DNA from: Ramlibacter pallidus
GTDB taxonomy: Bacteria; Pseudomonadota; Gammaproteobacteria; Burkholderiales; Burkholderiaceae_C
Direction of reading: 5' to 3'
DNA: 64,000 nt
Assembly: GCF_015070875.1 (NCBI RefSeq)
Contig: NZ_JADDIV010000006.1
Location: forward strand, 248,001-312,000
Shown: positions 9,120 through 17,930 of the stretch, in pieces
How the letters are laid out: each line of letters opens with the position of its first letter
Numbering within the stretch: the first letter of the stretch is position 1
Notes under the pieces: model-generated
The model's input: only the letters and a program-made list of their open reading frames with translations
What the model was told of the DNA's origin: nothing
Database searches by the model: none
Made by a program: the position numbers and the translations under genes

Positions 9120-9938
9120 CTACAGCCGGCCGAGGGCCGAAGCCAGCGCCTTGCGCACCGTGGGGAACTGGTGCACGTCGCCGTGCCCGGCGCCGGTGAC
9201 GCGCACCAGCTCCGCGCGCTTCATCGACTTGCACAGCGTCTCGCTGTGATGGATGGGGATCAGCTCGTCCTTCTCGCCGTGAATCAGCATCACGGGGCCG
9301 AGCAGCTTGGCGGCGTGCTCCAGCGTGTGCAGCGGATAGCGCAGCACCTGGATCGGTACCCACGGGTACAGCTCCGCCGCGAGGGCCCGCATGCTGCTGT
9401 AGGGCGAGACCAGCAGCGTCAGGTCCGGCGCATGGCCGTCCGAGCACAGCTGCGCCGCCAGGCCCGCGGCGAGACCGGTGCCGAGCGACTGCCCTGAGAT
9501 CACCACGCGCTTGCCTTCGTACATCGGCTCGAAGTGCTTCCACACCGCCTGGACGTCGGCATGCAGCTGCTCCTCGCTCTCGATCTGGCCCGAGCTCTTG
9601 CCGAAGCCGCGATAGTCGAACATCACCACGTCGAAGTTGGCCTGCCGGAACGCGTCGAGTTCGACGAACCACTTCTTCAGGTTGCCCGAGTTGCCGTGCA
9701 GGAAGAAGAACACCCCGCGCGGATCCGGCAGCGCCATGTGCGCGACGGAGAGCTGCGCACCCGGCACCTCGACGAAGAACTCGCGGGTGTCGGCATCCTT
9801 GCAGATCGGGTCGTCGGCGGTCAGCGGGTCGGGCTCGAACAGCAGCCGTTCCTGCCGGAACCAGAGCCATCCCACGGCGCCGGCGTAGACGGCGCCTATG
9901 GCCAGCAGGACGGAGGCGGAGAAGATTGCGTAGACCAT
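9120..9938 (-). CDS. alpha/beta hydrolase with N-terminal membrane anchor
   Basis: 272 residues with one N-terminal hydrophobic helix, then an alpha/beta hydrolase fold. HGNSGNLKKW is the oxyanion-hole region, ISGQSLGTGLAAGL the nucleophile elbow, LIHGEKDELIP the Asp region and GAGHGDVHQFP the catalytic His. Relatives are the YqkD/BEM46-like hydrolases of unknown substrate. GGAGG precedes the ATG at 9938; an earlier ATG at 9980 would overlap the neighbouring gene. It is a tandem paralogue of the frameshifted gene at 8276. Confidence 0.85.
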   Translation of the reverse strand: MVYAIFSASVLLAIGAVYAGAVGWLWFRQERLLFEPDPLTADDPICKDADTREFFVEVPGAQLSVAHMALPDPRGVFFFLHGNSGNLKKWFVELDAFRQANFDVVMFDYRGFGKSSGQIESEEQLHADVQAVWKHFEPMYEGKRVVISGQSLGTGLAAGLAAQLCSDGHAPDLTLLVSPYSSMRALAAELYPWVPIQVLRYPLHTLEHAAKLLGPVMLIHGEKDELIPIHHSETLCKSMKRAELVRVTGAGHGDVHQFPTVRKALASALGRL

Positions 9939-9960
9939 GTTGCCTCCTCCACGCATCGCC

Positions 9961-10362
9961 TTAGCGACCGCGTTTGGCATCCGGATCGCTGGGCCCGTTG
10001 CGGTCGGAGAGACCCGCGCCGGGGGCGCCCAGGTCGCCCGCGTCGCTCGGGTTCTTCTCGTCCCAGGTGCGGCCCGCGCCCGTCACCTTGCCGCGCGGAT
10101 GGACCATGTCGGTGCCGTCGTCGAAGTTGAGGGCACCGCCGCCCATGGGCTTGTCTTCCGCGGCGCCGTGGTCCCGCTCGTTCACGCCGGAGGGCGACAC
10201 GAGGTCGGGCTGGTCATCGCTGTTGAGGCCGATCTTGGCCGGGCCGTCGCCGCGGTAGTCCTGGCTGGAAGGCGAGCCGGTGCCGCCTTTCTTCAGGTCC
10301 GGCGAGGGCCGGTCCTCGTCCTTGCGCGGGATCCCGTCTCGGGACTGTTCCTGATTCGGCAT
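9961..10362 (-). CDS. hydrophilic, probably disordered hypothetical protein
   Basis: 133 residues starting MPNQEQSRDGIPRKDEDRPS, very rich in Asp, Gly, Pro, Lys and Ser with no hydrophobic core. AAGGAG lies 7 bases before the ATG, supporting this start. It is 22 bp upstream of the membrane-anchored hydrolase on the same strand. The composition resembles hydrophilin-like stress proteins; that is an inference from composition only. Confidence 0.6.
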   Translation of the reverse strand: MPNQEQSRDGIPRKDEDRPSPDLKKGGTGSPSSQDYRGDGPAKIGLNSDDQPDLVSPSGVNERDHGAAEDKPMGGGALNFDDGTDMVHPRGKVTGAGRTWDEKNPSDAGDLGAPGAGLSDRNGPSDPDAKRGR

Positions 10363-10500
10363 GGCGGACTCCTTTGTGCTGCTGTTGTCTCGTGCAGGCT
10401 TTTGCCTGTCCATGGCACGCAGTGTTCGCCCGCCGCCACGGCAGACCTGTCGGCTCGGCCCGGGGACTTGCGTAGGAGGCTGTCGCGGTAGCCGGCAGGC

Positions 10501-11205
10501 TCAATCCGCGCGATAGAGGCGGCGCAGCCGCGCGCGTTCGGGCTCGCGCAGGCGCAGGCCGTCGCGGAAATAGCCTTCGAGCGAGCCGTACCCGGCGTGC
10601 ACTTCTTCCATCGCGGCCTGCAGGAACTCCGGCTGCACGCGCCACAGCACCGCCATCGCCTCGCGCGGCAGTCCGAGGCGGGAGTTCTCGGGCAGCGCCA
10701 GCCTGTCGTTGGTCAGGAGGTAGTCCGCCATCACTTCCGCGTCCGATGCGCCCACGGCCTTGAGCAGCAGCGCCGCGGCGAAACCCGTGCGGTCCTTGCC
10801 GGCGGTGCAATGGAAGACGGTAGGCTCGCCGGAGGCGAGCAGGTGTTCGAAGAACTCCGCGAAGCGGGGCGTGTTGTGGCGCACGAAGCCGCGGTAGGTG
10901 TCCTGCATGTGCGCGACCATCTCGGCGGCGCTGAGGTGGTGGCCGGAGGCGACCAGGTCGGACAGCTTCTGCACGATGGTCGGTTCGATCGGCAGGGAGT
11001 GGACGGTCACCTCCGCCAACCGGCATTCGGCGCCGGAGCGCTCGTCGACGCCGCGGAAATCCAGCACGCGGGTGATGCCCAGCGCGCGGATCTGCCCGGC
11101 GTCGTGGTCGTCGAGGGCGCCGAGGTGGTCGGAGCGGTACAGGTGGCGCAGGGCGCCTTCCTGCACGCCGACCCTGCGGAAATTGGAGGAACTGGCGAAG
11201 CGCAT
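10501..11205 (-). CDS. tyrosine-protein phosphatase (IphP/Tyr_phosphatase3-like)
   Basis: 234 residues starting MRFASSSNFRRVGVQEGALR, typical of this family. The catalytic P-loop HCTAGKDRTG gives the Cys and Arg of the CX5R signature, and VLDFRGVDER supplies the upstream conserved Asp/Arg block. Members dephosphorylate phosphotyrosine or phosphoinositides. The gene is divergent from the peptidase/hydrolase gene at 11387. The ATG at 11205 has GGAGG unusually close to it, so a slightly earlier non-ATG start is possible. Confidence 0.85.
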   Translation of the reverse strand: MRFASSSNFRRVGVQEGALRHLYRSDHLGALDDHDAGQIRALGITRVLDFRGVDERSGAECRLAEVTVHSLPIEPTIVQKLSDLVASGHHLSAAEMVAHMQDTYRGFVRHNTPRFAEFFEHLLASGEPTVFHCTAGKDRTGFAAALLLKAVGASDAEVMADYLLTNDRLALPENSRLGLPREAMAVLWRVQPEFLQAAMEEVHAGYGSLEGYFRDGLRLREPERARLRRLYRAD

Positions 11206-11386
11206 GCCTCCATTGTCCGCGACCGGCTGGCTGGAGCGGGTGCTGTCGCCATCCAGCTGTCGTTCGGCCAGCGGCCGCGCGTAGGAATCTTTCTCCCACC
11301 GGATCCATTGACGCTGGCCCCGGCCGCATGCACGATGCCGCGCAAGGTCCGGCACAGGGCTCTCGCACGAGACAGGAGGAGCAACC

Positions 11387-13381
11387 ATGGCCACCACCCT
11401 CGCCAGCCGTTCGGGCCGCGCCGTCGTGCGGCGCGTGCTCAACGCGCGCCGTGACACGCTCGACTTCCGCGACCGCATGTTCGAGCCCACGCTGATCGAG
11501 GTGCCGACGCACATCCCGCTGGAGGATTACCGCGCCTGGAAGGTACCGGTGCTCGACCAGGGCACCGAAGGCGCTTGCACCGGCTACGGACTGGCGACGG
11601 TCGCCAACTACCTGCTCACGCGGCGCAAGGTGCTGCCCGACCCGGCGCCGGTCAGCGCGCGCATGCTCTACGCGATGGCGCGGCGCTACGACGAATGGCC
11701 GGGCGAGGGCTACAGCGGCTCCAGCGCGCGCGGCGCCATGAAGGGCTGGCACAAGCACGGGGTCTGCGCGGAAGCCGAATGGCGTTCCGGCGGCCGTGCC
11801 CGCAAGGCTTCCGCCGTGCTGAACGACGCGCGCACCGCGGACGCGCTGCGGCGGCCGCTCGGCGCCTACCTGCGCGTGAACCACCGCGACCTGGTGGCCA
11901 TGCACAGCGCGCTGGCCGAAGTCGGCATCCTCTATGCCACGGCGGTCGTGCACGAAGGCTGGGAGCGCGTGACGCCGCGCGGCGACATTCCCTACCCGGC
12001 TCCCGCCGCGGGCGCGCATGCCTTCGCCATCGTCGCCTACGACGCCGACGGCTTCTGGATCCAGAACTCCTGGGGGCCGCGCTGGGGCGCCGGCGGCTTC
12101 GCGCGCATCTCCTACGACGACTGGCTGGCGAACGGCACCGACGTGTGGGTGGCGCGGCTCGGCGCACCGGTGACGCTGCGCCGTACGGAGTCGTCCGCGA
12201 TCGCGCATGCGCCGACGGCGGGGCGCTCCAACGCCTACTCTTACGCCGACCTGCGGCCGCACATCGTGAGCCTCGGCAACGACGGCCGGCTGCGCACCGG
12301 CGGCGACTACGGCACGTCCGCGGACGACGTGCGCGAGATCTTCGAGGTCGACATGCCGCGCGCGATGAAGGACTGGCCGGTCAAGCGCGTGATGCTGTAC
12401 GCGCACGGGGGGCTGGTGGACGAGCGCAGCGCGATCCAGCGCCTGGCGGACTACCGCAGCACCCTGCTGGCGGCGCAGGTCTATCCGCTCAGCTTCGTGT
12501 GGCACAGCGACTACTGGTCCACGCTCACCAGCATGCTGGAAGACGCGATGCGGCGGCGGCGCCCCGAAGGCGGGCTGACCGCCGCCAAGGACTTCCTGCT
12601 GGACCGGCTGGACGACACCCTGGAACTGCTGGCACGCGGCCTGACGGGCAAGGCCAGCTGGGACGAGATGAAGGAGAACGCGCTGGCCGCCGGCACGCCG
12701 GACGGAGGCACGCACCTGGCGCTGCGGCATCTCGCGGCACTGCACCGCCGCACGCCGCTGCAGGTGCACGTGGTGGGGCACAGCGCCGGCTCCATCTTCC
12801 TGGCGCCGGCGGTGCGCCAGCTCACCGCCGAGGTCGGACTGGCACTGCCCGTGCACACCTGCACCCTGTGGGCGCCGGCCATCACCATGGACCTGTTCAA
12901 GCAGGCCTACCTGCCGGCGGTGCGCGACGGTTCCATCGGCCGCTTCGCCCTGTTCGCGCTCAGCGACAAGGCGGAGCAGGACGACCACGTCGCCCGCATC
13001 TACAACAAGTCGCTGCTGTACCTGGTGTCGCGGGCCTTCGAGGCCGCGCCCTTCGGCGAGGGCACGCCGCTGCTCGGGATGGAGAAATGGATCGCGAAGG
13101 ACGACGCGGTCCGGCGCCTGTTCACCGAAGGCCGGGCCGACCTCGTGTTCTCCCCGAACGATGCACCGACGGGGTCGATCCACGCTTCGCGTTCGGCGGA
13201 GCACGGGGCTTTCGACGACGACACCGCGACGGTGCAGGCGACGCTCGCGCGTATCCTGGCCGCCACGCCCTCCGCCAGGACCGCCTCCACGCAGGACCTG
13301 CGCTTCGACTTCCACCGCTCGGGTTCCTCGTTGCGCAGCCGCAGGGAAGCGCTCGACCGGCAGATGCAGGGGCGGGCCTAG
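11387..13381 (+). CDS. C1 (papain-like) peptidase fused to an alpha/beta hydrolase
   Basis: 664-residue two-domain protein. Residues about 50-255 form a papain-like domain, with Q58 and C64 in VLDQGTEGACTGYG, H211 in GAHAFAIVAYDADG and N227 in IQNSWGPRWG, the full triad plus oxyanion Gln. From about residue 320 there is a lipase-like alpha/beta hydrolase with VMLYAHGGLVDE and nucleophile elbow VHVVGHSAGS (S466). No signal peptide is evident. AGGAGGAG stands 5 bases before the ATG. The combination suggests processing plus ester hydrolysis in one chain. No partner gene identifies a substrate. Confidence 0.85.
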   Translation: MATTLASRSGRAVVRRVLNARRDTLDFRDRMFEPTLIEVPTHIPLEDYRAWKVPVLDQGTEGACTGYGLATVANYLLTRRKVLPDPAPVSARMLYAMARRYDEWPGEGYSGSSARGAMKGWHKHGVCAEAEWRSGGRARKASAVLNDARTADALRRPLGAYLRVNHRDLVAMHSALAEVGILYATAVVHEGWERVTPRGDIPYPAPAAGAHAFAIVAYDADGFWIQNSWGPRWGAGGFARISYDDWLANGTDVWVARLGAPVTLRRTESSAIAHAPTAGRSNAYSYADLRPHIVSLGNDGRLRTGGDYGTSADDVREIFEVDMPRAMKDWPVKRVMLYAHGGLVDERSAIQRLADYRSTLLAAQVYPLSFVWHSDYWSTLTSMLEDAMRRRRPEGGLTAAKDFLLDRLDDTLELLARGLTGKASWDEMKENALAAGTPDGGTHLALRHLAALHRRTPLQVHVVGHSAGSIFLAPAVRQLTAEVGLALPVHTCTLWAPAITMDLFKQAYLPAVRDGSIGRFALFALSDKAEQDDHVARIYNKSLLYLVSRAFEAAPFGEGTPLLGMEKWIAKDDAVRRLFTEGRADLVFSPNDAPTGSIHASRSAEHGAFDDDTATVQATLARILAATPSARTASTQDLRFDFHRSGSSLRSRREALDRQMQGRA

Positions 13382-13436
13382 TCCGCGCCGTCGTCACGCC
13401 CTCGCAGGCGGGGATCCGGGGCGTACGTGTGCCGGG

Positions 13437-13731
13437 CGTCGCGGCAGGCGGCGGGCGGTACCGTCCCGCGGTGCCTCGCCCTGCACTCCGCTGTCGCTCG
13501 TTCCGGGTGCGCTGGAAGGCTGCTCCCGGCGGCGATCCGGCCTAACTCACTTCCGAGTTTGCCGCGCGCGGCAAACTCTCCGTTCAAACAGAAGCCCGGA
13601 AATCAGTGCACGGTCGCAGCGCTCGATCCGCGCTACGCGCTCTCGTAGCACTGCTTCGCCGCCGGGAGCAGCCTTCCAGCCGAGGCCCCTGATCGCGGGC
13701 CGGCACCGCCCGCCGCCTGCCGCGACGTTCG
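13437..13731. repeat. dispersed ~295-bp repeat, copy 1
   Basis: This non-coding stretch between the peptidase gene and the helicase matches 23028-23322 over equal length, with about 16 differences by eye. It contains a perfect 24-bp palindrome at 13555-13578 centred on GCCGCGCGCGGC. A degenerate REP-like arm lies at 13392-13421, but the opposite arm seen in copy 2 is missing. There is no convincing coding region inside. Confidence 0.8.
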
Positions 13732-13752
13732 TGCCGCCGACGACCGGCAGGG

Positions 13753-15825
13753 TCACTTCCACATCGCCCGCGAACGCGCCCGCACCTGCATCAGCGGCGC
13801 CTGCGGATGCGCGCCGGGGCCGGGCCGCACCTGGATCGCTTCCGGCCAGGTCACGTGCTCGAAGTGGGATGCCATGGCCTCGGTGATGAAACGCGTGCGC
13901 CCCGCGTACATGTGGCGGTCGCCGCCGCCGGATTGCTGGGTGACGTAGAAGCGCTGCGGCACGAGCAGGTGCAACTGCTCCTTCGCGCGGGTCATCGCCA
14001 CGTAGAGCAGGCGGCGCACTTCCTCGAGCTCCTCGGTGGTGCCCGTGGACATGTCGCTCGGGATGCAGCCGTCCACAACGTTCAGCACGTGCACGGCCTT
14101 CCACTCCTGGCCCTTGGCGCTGTGGATGGTCGAGAGAACCAGGTAGTCCTCGTCGCGCAACGGCGGCCCGCTCTGGTCGCTGGTCACCTCGGGCGGGTCC
14201 AGCGTCAGTTCGGTCAGGAAGCGCTCGCGGCTGCCGTAACCCGCCGCCAGCCGCACCAGCTGCTCGACGTCCAGCTTGCGCACCTGCGCGTCGTCGTGCA
14301 GGCGCTCCAGGTGCGGAAGGTACCAGGCCTTCGCCAGTTCCATATCCGCCGGCCAGGCGAGTTCCGGGTCCTGCAGCTTGGCGTACAGCGAGGCGAGTTG
14401 CGCCCATTCCTCCTTCGCCTGCGAAGGCGGCTCGAAGGCCTGCAGCGCCTGCAGCGGATCGCTTGCTTCGCCCATCGCATCGAGCAGCCTCGTCGCCGTG
14501 GCCGCGCCCACACCTGGCACGAGCTGCGCGACACGGAAACCCGCCATGCGCCCGCGCGGGTTCTGCGCGAAGCGCAGCACCGCCATCAGGTCCTTCACGT
14601 GCGAGGCTTCGAGGAACTTCAGGCCGCCGAACTTCACGAACGGGATGTTGCGGCGCGCCAGCTCGAGTTCCAGTGCGGCGCTGTGGTGGCTGGTGCGGAA
14701 CAGCACCGCCTGCGACTTCAGCACGGTGCCGCCCTCCCGCTGGCGCAGCACGTGGTCGGCCACCCAGCGCGCCTGCTGCGCTTCGTCCGGCACCAGCACC
14801 AGCTGCGCGCGCTGGCTCGCCGCCTTGTCGCTGAACAGGTTCTTGGCGTGGCGTTCGCGCGCCGCGGCGATCACGGCGTTGCTCGCCGCCAGGATCGGTT
14901 GCGTGCTGCGGTAGTTGCGCTCCAGCGTGACGATGCGCGCCGGCTGCGTGAACTGGTGCGGGAAGTCGAGGATGTTGCGCACCGTCGCGCCGCGGAAGGA
15001 GTAGATGCTCTGCGCGTCGTCACCGACCACCGTGACGCCCTGCCCCGTCGGCTTGAGCCCCAGGATGATCTCCGCCTGCAGCTTGTTCGTGTCCTGGTAC
15101 TCGTCGACCAGCAGGTGGTCGAAGCGCGCGCCGACCTCCTGCGCCAGCGCGGGCTCGGCCATCATGTCGGCCCAGAACGCCAGCAGGTCGTCGTAGTCCA
15201 GCACGTTCTGCTGCTGCTTGGCCTCCACGTAGGCGCCGAACAGCTTCTTGAGTTCCTCTTCCCACTGCGTGCACCACGGGTACACCGACTGCAGGACCAG
15301 GCCCAGCGGCTCGCGCGTGTTCAGCACGCGCGAATAGATGCCCAGGCAGGTGCCCTTGAGCGGAAAGCGCTTCTTCGCGTCCGAGAAGCCGATCTCGTGG
15401 CGCACCATGCCCATCAGGTCCTCGGCATCGCCACGGTCGTGGATGGTGAAGGTCTCGTCGAGGCCGATGCGCGGCGCGTACTCGCGCAGCAGCCGCGCGC
15501 CGAGCGCATGGAAGGTGCCGCTCCACGGCAGGTTCGGCAGCGCCTGCGTGCCGGGGAGCCCCAGCGCCTTCTGCAGCACGCCGCCGACCCGGCGCTCCAT
15601 CTCCTGCGCCGCGCGGCGGCTGAAGGTCAGCAGCATCATGCGCTGCGGGTCGGCGCCGTGGCGGATCAGGTTGGCGACGCGGTGCGCCAGCGTGTTCGTC
15701 TTGCCGGAACCGGCGCCCGCGATCACCAGCAGCGGCCGCGTGTCGTCCGCGCTGTCGCCGGTGCCGTGCGTCGCCGCTTCGCGTTGCTGCGGGTTGAGGG
15801 TCTCGAGCGGGTCCGGGTACTGCAT
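13753..15825 (-). CDS. UvrD/Rep-type ATP-dependent DNA helicase
   Basis: 690-residue superfamily 1A 3'-5' helicase. Walker A GAGSGKT is at about 37-43. The other motifs are LLVDEYQDT (II), VVGDDAQSIYSFRGA (III), LERNYRS (IV), TIHSAKGQEWKAVHV (V) and RRLLYVAMTRAKEQLHLL (VI). It differs from the longer UvrD at 30566, lacking that protein's C-terminal tail, so it is a second, more specialised homologue. GGAGG lies upstream of the ATG at 15825. It is divergent from the DUF72 gene with 30 bp between the starts. Confidence 0.9.
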   Translation of the reverse strand: MQYPDPLETLNPQQREAATHGTGDSADDTRPLLVIAGAGSGKTNTLAHRVANLIRHGADPQRMMLLTFSRRAAQEMERRVGGVLQKALGLPGTQALPNLPWSGTFHALGARLLREYAPRIGLDETFTIHDRGDAEDLMGMVRHEIGFSDAKKRFPLKGTCLGIYSRVLNTREPLGLVLQSVYPWCTQWEEELKKLFGAYVEAKQQQNVLDYDDLLAFWADMMAEPALAQEVGARFDHLLVDEYQDTNKLQAEIILGLKPTGQGVTVVGDDAQSIYSFRGATVRNILDFPHQFTQPARIVTLERNYRSTQPILAASNAVIAAARERHAKNLFSDKAASQRAQLVLVPDEAQQARWVADHVLRQREGGTVLKSQAVLFRTSHHSAALELELARRNIPFVKFGGLKFLEASHVKDLMAVLRFAQNPRGRMAGFRVAQLVPGVGAATATRLLDAMGEASDPLQALQAFEPPSQAKEEWAQLASLYAKLQDPELAWPADMELAKAWYLPHLERLHDDAQVRKLDVEQLVRLAAGYGSRERFLTELTLDPPEVTSDQSGPPLRDEDYLVLSTIHSAKGQEWKAVHVLNVVDGCIPSDMSTGTTEELEEVRRLLYVAMTRAKEQLHLLVPQRFYVTQQSGGGDRHMYAGRTRFITEAMASHFEHVTWPEAIQVRPGPGAHPQAPLMQVRARSRAMWK

Positions 15826-15855
15826 GGCGGGTCCTCCGGGCTGTATATTAATCCA

Positions 15856-16752
15856 GTGACCTCGAACATCCTCGTCGGCAGCGCGTCCTGGACCGACAAG
15901 ACGCTGATCGCCTGCGGCCGCTTCTATCCGCCCGCCTGCAGCACGGCCGAACAGCGCCTGCGTTTCTACGCGCAGCAGTTCCCGCTGGTGGAGGTCGACT
16001 CCAGCTACTACGCGCTGCCGACCGCGCAGGTCGCGCGCTTGTGGGCCGAACGCACGCCGCGCGACTTCACCTTCAACGCCAAGGCCTTCCGGCTCTTCAC
16101 CGGGCACCCGACGCTGCCGACGGTGCTGCCGCGCGACGTGCAGAAGGCACTCGGGCCCGAAGTCAGGCGCACGCTTTACCACGATGACCTGCCGGCCGAA
16201 CTGCGCGACGAGCTGTGGCGCGCCTTCCGCGAAGCGCTGGCGCCGCTCGTGGCAGCGGGCAAGCTGGGGGCCGTGCACTTCCAGTTCGCCCCCTGGGTGC
16301 TGCGCGACCGCGCCGGCATCGCGCACGTGGAACACTGCGTCGAACGCATGCAGGGCTTCCTGCTCGCCGCCGAGTTCCGGCACGCGACCTGGTTCCATGG
16401 CGAGCACCTCGAACGCACGATCGCCTGGGAGCGCGCGCTCGGCCTCGTGCACACGGTGGTGGATTCGCCGCAGGGCTTCACCAACTGCGTGCGCTGCGTG
16501 TGGGACGCGACGAACCCGCGGCTCGCCATCGTGCGGCTGCATGGCCGCAACAAGGAGACGTGGAACAAGAAGGGGCTGGCCGCATCGTCCGCGCGCTTCG
16601 ACTACCAGTACAGCCCCGACGAGCTGGCGGCGATGGTTCCCGAGATCCGGCACCTCGGCACGCTGGCCGACCACGTGCACGTGATCTTCAACACGAACCA
16701 CGAGGACCAGGGCCAGGTGGGGGCGCGGATCCTCCAGCAACTGCTGCGGTAA
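15856..16752 (+). CDS. DUF72 (YecE-like) family protein
   Basis: 298-residue TIM-barrel-like protein. Conserved DUF72 blocks are ILVGSASWTDKTLI at the N-terminus, YAQQFPLVEVDSSYYALP, FTFNAKAFRLFTGHP, VVDSPQG and AIVRLHGRNKETWNKKG. Its biochemical role is unknown. The start is a GTG at 15856. No ATG lies near the conserved N-terminus, so this is the best choice. Confidence 0.85.
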   Translation: MTSNILVGSASWTDKTLIACGRFYPPACSTAEQRLRFYAQQFPLVEVDSSYYALPTAQVARLWAERTPRDFTFNAKAFRLFTGHPTLPTVLPRDVQKALGPEVRRTLYHDDLPAELRDELWRAFREALAPLVAAGKLGAVHFQFAPWVLRDRAGIAHVEHCVERMQGFLLAAEFRHATWFHGEHLERTIAWERALGLVHTVVDSPQGFTNCVRCVWDATNPRLAIVRLHGRNKETWNKKGLAASSARFDYQYSPDELAAMVPEIRHLGTLADHVHVIFNTNHEDQGQVGARILQQLLR

Positions 16753-16834
16753 AGCGGGCGTAAAACCTTGTACCTCGCGGGGACCGGCCGCCGCAGCCGC
16801 TAGACTGCGCGGCATCTGTTCCCCTGGAGTCCGA

Positions 16835-17338
16835 ATGAAGCCGAGTTCCCGCCTCACCCTGCTGGCTACGCTGGCCTGTGCCGCGCTCACCGCGCAGGCG
16901 CAGCTCAAGCCGTCGGCCCCCGGTGCCACGGGCACGCAGCGGCCGGCCGCCGCGGCAGCGCCTGCTGCCGCACCGGCGCCGGGCAACCCCGAGTTCGAAA
17001 AGGCCGGCCAGAACGCCGCGCATGCCTGGCTGCTGCTCCTGGACCGCAAGGACTGGGGCACCGCCTGGGATGCATCGAGCGCCGTGTTCCGCCAGAGCGT
17101 CCCCCTGGGCACATGGATGGACAACGTGCCCAAGCTGCGCGAGCCCTTCGGCGCCTTCGTCGAACGGCAACCCGCCGAAGTCGGGTACCGCAAGCAGCTC
17201 GCCGGCCGCCCGGACGGCGACTACGTCACGGCGATCTTCGTCACCAAGTTCGACAAGAAGGCCGAAGTGGTCGAGACGGTGACCACCGTGCGCGAGGCCG
17301 ACGGCCGCTGGCGCGTGACCGGCTACACCGCGCGCTGA
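16835..17338 (+). CDS. secreted DUF4019-domain protein
   Basis: 167 residues. The signal peptide MKPSSRLTLLATLACAALTA ends near AQAQ, followed by a Pro/Ala linker. The domain then runs AAHAWLLLLDRKDWGTAWDA ... GYRKQLAGRPDGDYVTAIFV ... WRVTGYTAR, typical of DUF4019 periplasmic proteins. Function is unknown. Its 3' end overlaps the convergent DUF4142 gene by 16 bp. Confidence 0.8.
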   Translation: MKPSSRLTLLATLACAALTAQAQLKPSAPGATGTQRPAAAAAPAAAPAPGNPEFEKAGQNAAHAWLLLLDRKDWGTAWDASSAVFRQSVPLGTWMDNVPKLREPFGAFVERQPAEVGYRKQLAGRPDGDYVTAIFVTKFDKKAEVVETVTTVREADGRWRVTGYTAR

Positions 17339-17892
17339 CCGCGCAGCGCCGCCGCCGGCAGCGCCTTGCCCGCCTTGGCGACGTGGTAGCGCAGCGTCGG
17401 CAGTTGCCGGTCCACCCACGCCTTGAGCACCGGGTCCTGCGCCTGCGCCGCGAGCTTCTCGTAGTTCGCGATGTCGACCTGGTACGGCCGCAGCACCACC
17501 TCGTCGACGTAGAGGCGGTCGAACTTCGCGGCATTCAGGCGCGCCAGCTGCTTGAGCACCTTGTGGTGCTCGTTCGTTGCCAGCGGCATCGCCATGCCGC
17601 GCGCATGCAGCATCCGCAGCAGCTCCGGCTGTGCCTTCTCCTGCCGTGACAGCAAGGTATTGGCCAGGTCCTTCACCGCCGGATTGTTCGAGCGCGACTG
17701 CGCCAGGCGCGAAGCCTCGGCCTGGAACCGCAGGTTCGCGGCGCTGATCTGCAGGAAGCGGCGCTCCAGCCGCTGCACCGGCGGCAGCGGTCGGGCTTCG
17801 CCGGCGGCGGCCGGCGCGTAGATCGGCCGCTGCGCCCAGGCGGGCGCAGCGAGCGCGAACGCCGCGCAGACCGCCAGCAGCGCCGTTCGCAT
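17323..17892 (-). CDS. DUF4142-domain secreted protein
   Basis: 189-residue protein with a clean signal peptide (MRTALLAVCAAFALAAPAWA) followed by a four-helix DUF4142 domain. It shows the pattern LERRFLQISAANLRFQAEAS ... LSRQEKAQPELLRML ... FDRLYVDEVVLRPYQVDIAN. DUF4142 proteins are ferritin-like periplasmic proteins linked to stress. An upstream in-frame ATG at 17931 overlaps the previous gene's stop as TGATG, so translation may be coupled and the start is not certain. It is a divergent paralogue of the gene at 17931. Confidence 0.8.
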   Translation of the reverse strand: MRTALLAVCAAFALAAPAWAQRPIYAPAAAGEARPLPPVQRLERRFLQISAANLRFQAEASRLAQSRSNNPAVKDLANTLLSRQEKAQPELLRMLHARGMAMPLATNEHHKVLKQLARLNAAKFDRLYVDEVVLRPYQVDIANYEKLAAQAQDPVLKAWVDRQLPTLRYHVAKAGKALPAAALRGQRAV

Positions 17893-17930
17893 GGGACCCG
17901 CCGCGTGGCGCGCGCGCGCGACCGCGCGCA

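Noticed and set aside
13437..13731. Copy 1 repeat as a coding region
   Set aside because: Frames in it are short, differ between the two copies, and contain the palindrome; the two copies are conserved as DNA rather than as protein.
13807..15850. Long plus-strand open frame upstream of the DUF72 gene
   Set aside because: It is antisense to the helicase. Only the part after the GTG at 15856 matches DUF72.
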